NCBI GenBank assembly: GCA_017559885.1
Contig: JAFYQN010000036.1
Span: 1-18,652 of the forward strand
From: Clostridia bacterium
Lineage (GTDB): Bacteria > Bacillota > Clostridia > Oscillospirales > Acutalibacteraceae
Length of the DNA: 18,652 nt
Direction of reading: 5' to 3'
The notes under the pieces were generated by a model that saw nothing but the letters and a program-made list of their open reading frames with translations, ran no database searches and was not told where the DNA came from. Positions 14,653-18,652 of this stretch are shown here, piece after piece. Each line of letters opens with the position of its first letter. Within the stretch, counting starts at the first letter, position 1. The translations under genes and the position numbers were made by a program.

Positions 14653-17600
14653 TTAAACTTTTGCTTTTTTATCTTTTTTTGCTTGTTTGTAAGTAGCGTA
14701 TTCTTCGGTTTTGCGAAGTTTTATAACGCCGCGTACCCACAATATGATAAATATAACAGCAAGCGCAATCGTTACCACAGCGGCAATTTTTACAATTTTA
14801 ATAATCTGTGGTTCTACCGCCTTAACAACAGTATCTTTACCAATACCATTCATACCTGATGAATTAGCAAGTACGTATAGGTTGTGGTGACAAGCTTCAC
14901 GCATAGCGGTAACTATTACAGCATCATCTTCATATTCTGGCAATTGATTTGTAATATAAGGTAACATCGCATCAAACGTGGTAACACCGCCTGCAAGCAA
15001 CGCATCAACACCGTTGCAGTAGTTAACAAGCACGTTATCGGTAATCGACATACCGTTGTTACCCCACTCGCCACGCATAATGTTTGTCATAAGGTTTTTA
15101 TAACTACCCGACCATCTTGTGCCCCAACGGGTGTAAGCGGTCATAACACCGTTTGCGCCACATTCTTCAAGTGGTTTTTGGAATGCTTTAAGATAAATTT
15201 CACGAGCTGCTTGTTCATTTATCCAAGCTGCTTGACCAAGACGGTCCTGTTCGCAATCATTAAGTGCAAAGTGCTTAATAACCACGTCAACGCCCTTGTC
15301 TTGAATCGCCTTAATTTCGGCGCCGCCGATTTCACCTGCAAGGAAACCGTCTTCTGAATAGTATTCAAAGTTTCTTCCGCCGTATGGTGTGCGGTGGGTG
15401 TTGCTACCGGGGCCATATAGACATACAACGTCTGCAGCAAGACAGTTGTTGCCAATAATGTTGCCAACTTCATACATAAGTTCTACGTTAAAGGTAGCAG
15501 CCATTACGTCTTCAGACGTAAATGCGGTAGGTTCAATATCGCCAAGACCTGCGCCAAAGATAGCTGCGGTAAGACCCTGAGGTCCGTTTTCGTCACGCGC
15601 GCCTGGTGCGTTAACCGATTCGGCAGGCATTCTCCAATGGAAAGAGTCGCCTATAAGCGCTACCATTTCATCGAAGGTTAACTGATCGAGCAACTTATCC
15701 CAATCGGGATCATCAAAGTCTTTACCAATCATATCGTAAAGTGTAAGACCATTGTCGGCGCCAAGGGTAGGCATATCTACCTTGTCATAATTATCGGCGT
15801 TGTATACCACGTCTTGAAGTTCGGCAATCATTTGCTTTGTGAGTGCTATTTTATAAATTTCTTTGCTGGGCCATGTTGCCTGCCAATCAGAACGAGAAAG
15901 ATAAGTGATTGTGTCATCATTACCTTCATAAAGGTTGAGGTCGGCATCTGACAACTGGTTGGTAATTTTGGTGCCACCCAGTGATGTAGAATAGGTTTCG
16001 GCGTCAAACTCGTCTTGAGTCCATTTGTAAGTAAGTGTAGCGTTGCCGTCGGTATCCATTTTGCCGTCGGTGTTTTCTACGGTGTAACCTTTTGCCGCAA
16101 GCACGTTGTTAACAGCGTTATGGGCATCGGTAGCGGCGGTAAGATAATAATCGCCTGCGTCTAAAATATATGTTTTTGCGCCTGTGTAGTCGTAAGATGC
16201 AAGGTCGCGTTTGTCAACATAAATGGTAATAATTTCGCTATGACCGGGTTCTAAAACCTTAGTTTTACCAAAACCGCAAAGCGCAACTGATGGTTTTTCG
16301 ACCTTGTTTTCTTTGTCGTATTCGGTATATGGTGACTGTGAATAAATTTGAACAGTTTCTTTGCCTGGCACATTACCTATGTTAGTAACGTTTACGCTTA
16401 CTTCAAACTGGTCGGTTTCAGCGTTATATTTAACACTCATATTTGAATAATCAAACTGAGTATAACTTAAACCAAAACCAAACGGAAAAGCAACCTTATC
16501 ACCGTATTTATAGTCGCCGGCATTACCTGTGCCCATTACGTAGTCTTCGTAATGAGTTTCGTAATATTTGTAACCTACATAAATACCCTCTTGGTAAATC
16601 ATATAGCTACGAGCTTCTTTTGGAATTGGATTTTCTTCTGAATTTTCGTCGTAACCTTCATATACAGTAGGCACAAAGTTTTGCATAGCAGGAGAAGAAT
16701 AGTTGTCGTAACAATATGTGTCTACCAAACTGCCAGACGGATTAACCTTGCCTGCCAAAATATCGGTTACGGCATTTGTGCCCTTTATACCAACGCCGCC
16801 AATCCAAAGGCAAGCATCAACGTCGTATGATTCATCCTTTAAGAAATCAACCTGTAAAGCGTTTGATGAGTTGATAAGAACAATAACCTTTTTTATTTTG
16901 CCGTCTGCTTTAAGGTCACAAGCATATTTAAGCATTGCTTTTTCGTTTTCGTCAAGCGCTAAATAATTGTATTCTTTAAATGCAAGGTCATATCCCTCGC
17001 CGCCAACGCGTGAGAAGGTAATGATTACAGCATCGCCATATTCGGTAATAGATTTTTTAACGTCATCGGTATAAACATCCATGGGCACTTCGGCAATAGA
17101 TGCCTGACCTGCAAGCACTGCGCTCTCGCCAGCGGATGCGCTACGGTCATATTCGGCGCCTGGACCCGTTTTGTAAAAATCCCACAAAGTTGGGTTTACC
17201 TTAAGACCTGATTTTTCAAGCGCGGTTTTAAAGTCGTCAGCTTTAGAAGCGTCAACGTTACCCGAACCTGTACCGCCGTAAACAAGGTTTACCGAACTTG
17301 AAGAAAGTGTACTAACCTTATCGCCTTCTGCAAGAGGTAACGCACCGTCTTTGTTAAGCAACAATGCGGCGCCCTCTGCCTCTACCTGATAGCAGATTTC
17401 GTCACCTTTTTCATACATTTCTTCGTTGGAGTCAAAGTCCATTTCATAATACTGGGCATCTTTATCTTCGTTTTCAAGCTCCCAGAAAGTACCGCCTGCA
17501 AATGCGGCAACTGTGTTGTCAAACATATTAAGCACAACACTTATGGGTGTTAAAACGATTGCAAATACAAGTGCGATTATTGCAATAATTTTAAAAATGC

Positions 17601-17670
17601 CAAGTGTTTTAAACTTTGCCTTTTTATAGGCCTTTTTAGTTTGTTTGTACAAAGTTTTGTTTTCGTCCAT
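14653..17670 (-). CDS. Membrane-anchored GH3 beta-glycosidase with permuted domain order
   Basis: A 1005-residue enzyme. The usual GH3 C-terminal alpha/beta domain comes first (about 90-330: EGAALLLNKDGALPL, then WIGGVGIKGTNAVTDILAGKVNPSGSL). A fibronectin-III-like domain follows (about 395-515: FPFGFGLSYTQFDY, VTNIGNVPGKETVQIY), and the TIM barrel normally at the N terminus comes last (about 660-935). In the barrel, KHFALNDCEQDR (799-810) is the substrate-binding KH motif and Asp878 in SITDN the likely nucleophile. One membrane helix lies near each end (about 23-47 and 956-980), with Lys-rich tails outside them, so the catalytic part is probably outside the cell and tethered at both ends. 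The ATG at 17670 follows AGAGGAA. It is the first gene of the operon with GH2 and a GPH symporter. Substrate is unproven (beta-glucoside or similar). Confidence 0.92.
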   Translation of the reverse strand: MDENKTLYKQTKKAYKKAKFKTLGIFKIIAIIALVFAIVLTPISVVLNMFDNTVAAFAGGTFWELENEDKDAQYYEMDFDSNEEMYEKGDEICYQVEAEGAALLLNKDGALPLAEGDKVSTLSSSSVNLVYGGTGSGNVDASKADDFKTALEKSGLKVNPTLWDFYKTGPGAEYDRSASAGESAVLAGQASIAEVPMDVYTDDVKKSITEYGDAVIITFSRVGGEGYDLAFKEYNYLALDENEKAMLKYACDLKADGKIKKVIVLINSSNALQVDFLKDESYDVDACLWIGGVGIKGTNAVTDILAGKVNPSGSLVDTYCYDNYSSPAMQNFVPTVYEGYDENSEENPIPKEARSYMIYQEGIYVGYKYYETHYEDYVMGTGNAGDYKYGDKVAFPFGFGLSYTQFDYSNMSVKYNAETDQFEVSVNVTNIGNVPGKETVQIYSQSPYTEYDKENKVEKPSVALCGFGKTKVLEPGHSEIITIYVDKRDLASYDYTGAKTYILDAGDYYLTAATDAHNAVNNVLAAKGYTVENTDGKMDTDGNATLTYKWTQDEFDAETYSTSLGGTKITNQLSDADLNLYEGNDDTITYLSRSDWQATWPSKEIYKIALTKQMIAELQDVVYNADNYDKVDMPTLGADNGLTLYDMIGKDFDDPDWDKLLDQLTFDEMVALIGDSFHWRMPAESVNAPGARDENGPQGLTAAIFGAGLGDIEPTAFTSEDVMAATFNVELMYEVGNIIGNNCLAADVVCLYGPGSNTHRTPYGGRNFEYYSEDGFLAGEIGGAEIKAIQDKGVDVVIKHFALNDCEQDRLGQAAWINEQAAREIYLKAFQKPLEECGANGVMTAYTRWGTRWSGSYKNLMTNIMRGEWGNNGMSITDNVLVNYCNGVDALLAGGVTTFDAMLPYITNQLPEYEDDAVIVTAMREACHHNLYVLANSSGMNGIGKDTVVKAVEPQIIKIVKIAAVVTIALAVIFIILWVRGVIKLRKTEEYATYKQAKKDKKAKV

Positions 17671-17748
17671 AACAATTCCTCTTTCAACCGTTTTTAGCAA
17701 ATTTTAACAAAAAAAGAGAATAATATTTACGCTTTATTATTCATATTG

Positions 17749-17777
17749 ATTATATCACGAATCGTTTGAATAGTCAA
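17749..17777 (-). promoter_or_regulatory. Sigma-A promoter of the GH3-GH2-symporter operon
   Basis: Minus-strand TTGACT (17777-17772), a 17-bp spacer and TATAAT (17754-17749), about 80 bp before the GH3 ATG. It is the closest consensus promoter upstream of the sugar genes. Confidence 0.88.
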
Positions 17778-17797
17778 CAAAGTAAACAAATAAAATA

Positions 17798-17826
17798 TTA
17801 ACCCCCTGTAAAAAAACAGAGGGTTA
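17798..17826 (-). terminator. Terminator of the cysteine desulfidase-like gene
   Basis: Minus strand: TTAACCCTCTGT, a loop of mostly T's, ACAGGGGGTTAA, then a TATTTTATTT tail, a few bases after the stop codon. Confidence 0.85.
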
Positions 17827-17830
17827 ATTG

Positions 17831-18652
17831 TTATTTTTCTTTAAGCATCATACGTACTATTTCTTTGTCGGTTTGTTTCATACCAACCTTGCCTATATAA
17901 CCTACGCAACTAATTGTTTCGCCTGCGTCTTCTTTTAAAACGCCTGTAAATGCTTCGTAGGTCTTATCTCGCATTGCGAGAGCATGCGCAAGCATTGCCG
18001 CATCAAGCGCCGATGCAATTTTTGCGGCGCACGAAGTTTTTGCGCCGTCGCATATAACACCCGGTATATTAGCAAGTGTGTTATCTATTGTGTTTTTAAT
18101 TTGCGCAACGTTTCCGCCTACTATATAGGTAATTGATGCGCCTGCGGCGCAAGAAGCAGATATAGCACCGCAAAATGCCGAAAGTTTACCAATAAATTCC
18201 TTTTGATAAACGGTAAGCAATCCCGAGAAAACAAGCGCGCGGTAAAGTTTTTCTTGACATATTGATTTTTCACGCGCATATACAATAACCGGTACGCTTG
18301 AGGCGATACCTTGGTTACCCGAACCCGAATTTATAATAACAGGCATATCGCAACCATCCATTCGCGCCTCGCTTGCCGCGGCGGCATACGCTCGCATACG
18401 GGTTACAACGTCTTCGGGATATGCATCGCGTATTACTTTACCAATGCCTACTCCGTAATCGCCTGCCATACCCTCGTAGGCGATATCCATATTGCACTGT
18501 ATAACGCGGTCAAATATGGGTTTTACAAGTGAGATTTCTACCGTGTCGGCAAACTCTTTTATATTTTCTACGCTAAGACCTGAGCGGTCGGCAACGTTTG
18601 GTTCGCCGTCGATAGCATCGCTTTTAAATATCTCTTCACCGTTTTTTGTAAT
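17831..18652 (-). CDS. L-cysteine desulfidase-like protein (UPF0597/CyuA family), partial
   Basis: The reading frame is open to the right edge, so the N terminus is missing; 273 residues and the stop are visible. Family matches are DGEPNVADRSGLSVENI near the visible start, GCDMPVIINSGSGNQGI, and the Cys-containing segments LSAFCGAISASCAAGAS and GVICDGAKTSCAAKIA. The family (E. coli CyuA/YhaM, archaeal L-cysteine desulfidase, related to the serine dehydratase alpha subunit) includes oxygen-sensitive [4Fe-4S] enzymes that split L-cysteine to pyruvate, ammonia and sulfide. The ATG at 18490 is internal, because conserved sequence continues upstream of it. Cysteine as substrate is inferred from the family; not all members are tested. 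Confidence 0.88.
   Translation of the reverse strand: MTKNGEEIFKSDAIDGEPNVADRSGLSVENIKEFADTVEISLVKPIFDRVIQCNMDIAYEGMAGDYGVGIGKVIRDAYPEDVVTRMRAYAAAASEARMDGCDMPVIINSGSGNQGIASSVPVIVYAREKSICQEKLYRALVFSGLLTVYQKEFIGKLSAFCGAISASCAAGASITYIVGGNVAQIKNTIDNTLANIPGVICDGAKTSCAAKIASALDAAMLAHALAMRDKTYEAFTGVLKEDAGETISCVGYIGKVGMKQTDKEIVRMMLKEK

Noticed and set aside
17757..17770. Possible LacI/CcpA-type operator (TTCAAACGATTCGT) inside the GH3 promoter
   Set aside because: Only the central CG and a few flanking bases fit a cre site; the arms are not symmetric enough to call an operator.
18488..18490. ATG as the start of the desulfidase-like gene
   Set aside because: The frame stays open to the window edge and the upstream residues (DGEPNVADRSGLSVENI) match the family, so the gene is cut by the edge rather than starting here.

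Overview
The window looks like low-GC Firmicutes (Clostridia-type, probably gut-associated) chromosome. The evidence is strong AGGAGG-type ribosome binding sites, sigma-A promoters with 17-bp spacers, SAM-I and FMN riboswitches ending in intrinsic terminators, a class B sortase tail, an ECF vitamin transporter subunit and several glycoside hydrolases. Apart from the sortase fragment at the left edge, every gene is on the minus strand, so the units are described from right to left. No rRNA, tRNA, CRISPR array, insertion sequence or phage gene was seen.

Right edge (18652-17800): the C-terminal 273 residues of an L-cysteine desulfidase-like (UPF0597/CyuA) protein, closed by a terminator. Next comes a three-gene sugar unit (17777-11051): a near-consensus promoter, a membrane-anchored GH3 enzyme whose domains are circularly permuted, a cytoplasmic GH2 enzyme, and a GPH-type sugar:cation symporter, closed by a terminator. 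The simplest reading is that GH3 trims a glycoside at the cell surface, the symporter imports the product and GH2 hydrolyses it inside.

Between 11025 and 10577 lies a promoter, a roughly 185-nt leader or small RNA that can fold into several helices, a strong UUCG-tetraloop terminator, and then a 42-codon ORF with an excellent RBS and its own terminator. This is the least explained part of the window and the best candidate for something undescribed.

A six-gene cluster follows (10570-4684): hexapeptide sugar O-acetyltransferase, MATE transporter, GH130 glycoside phosphorylase, histidine phosphatase, GH78-like enzyme and a DUF1294 membrane protein. The genes are 3-12 bp apart, and the last pair overlaps.

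Next is a single-gene vitamin unit (4687-3862), with promoter, FMN riboswitch and ribU. Last comes a methionine/SAM operon (3858-172): promoter, SAM-I riboswitch, metK, an O-acetylhomoserine sulfhydrylase gene (metY type) and metA, ending at a bidirectional terminator shared with the converging sortase gene. MetA carries Glu111, which points to acetyl-CoA use. This matches the acetylhomoserine-using enzyme beside it and gives a direct-sulfhydrylation route to methionine under SAM control.
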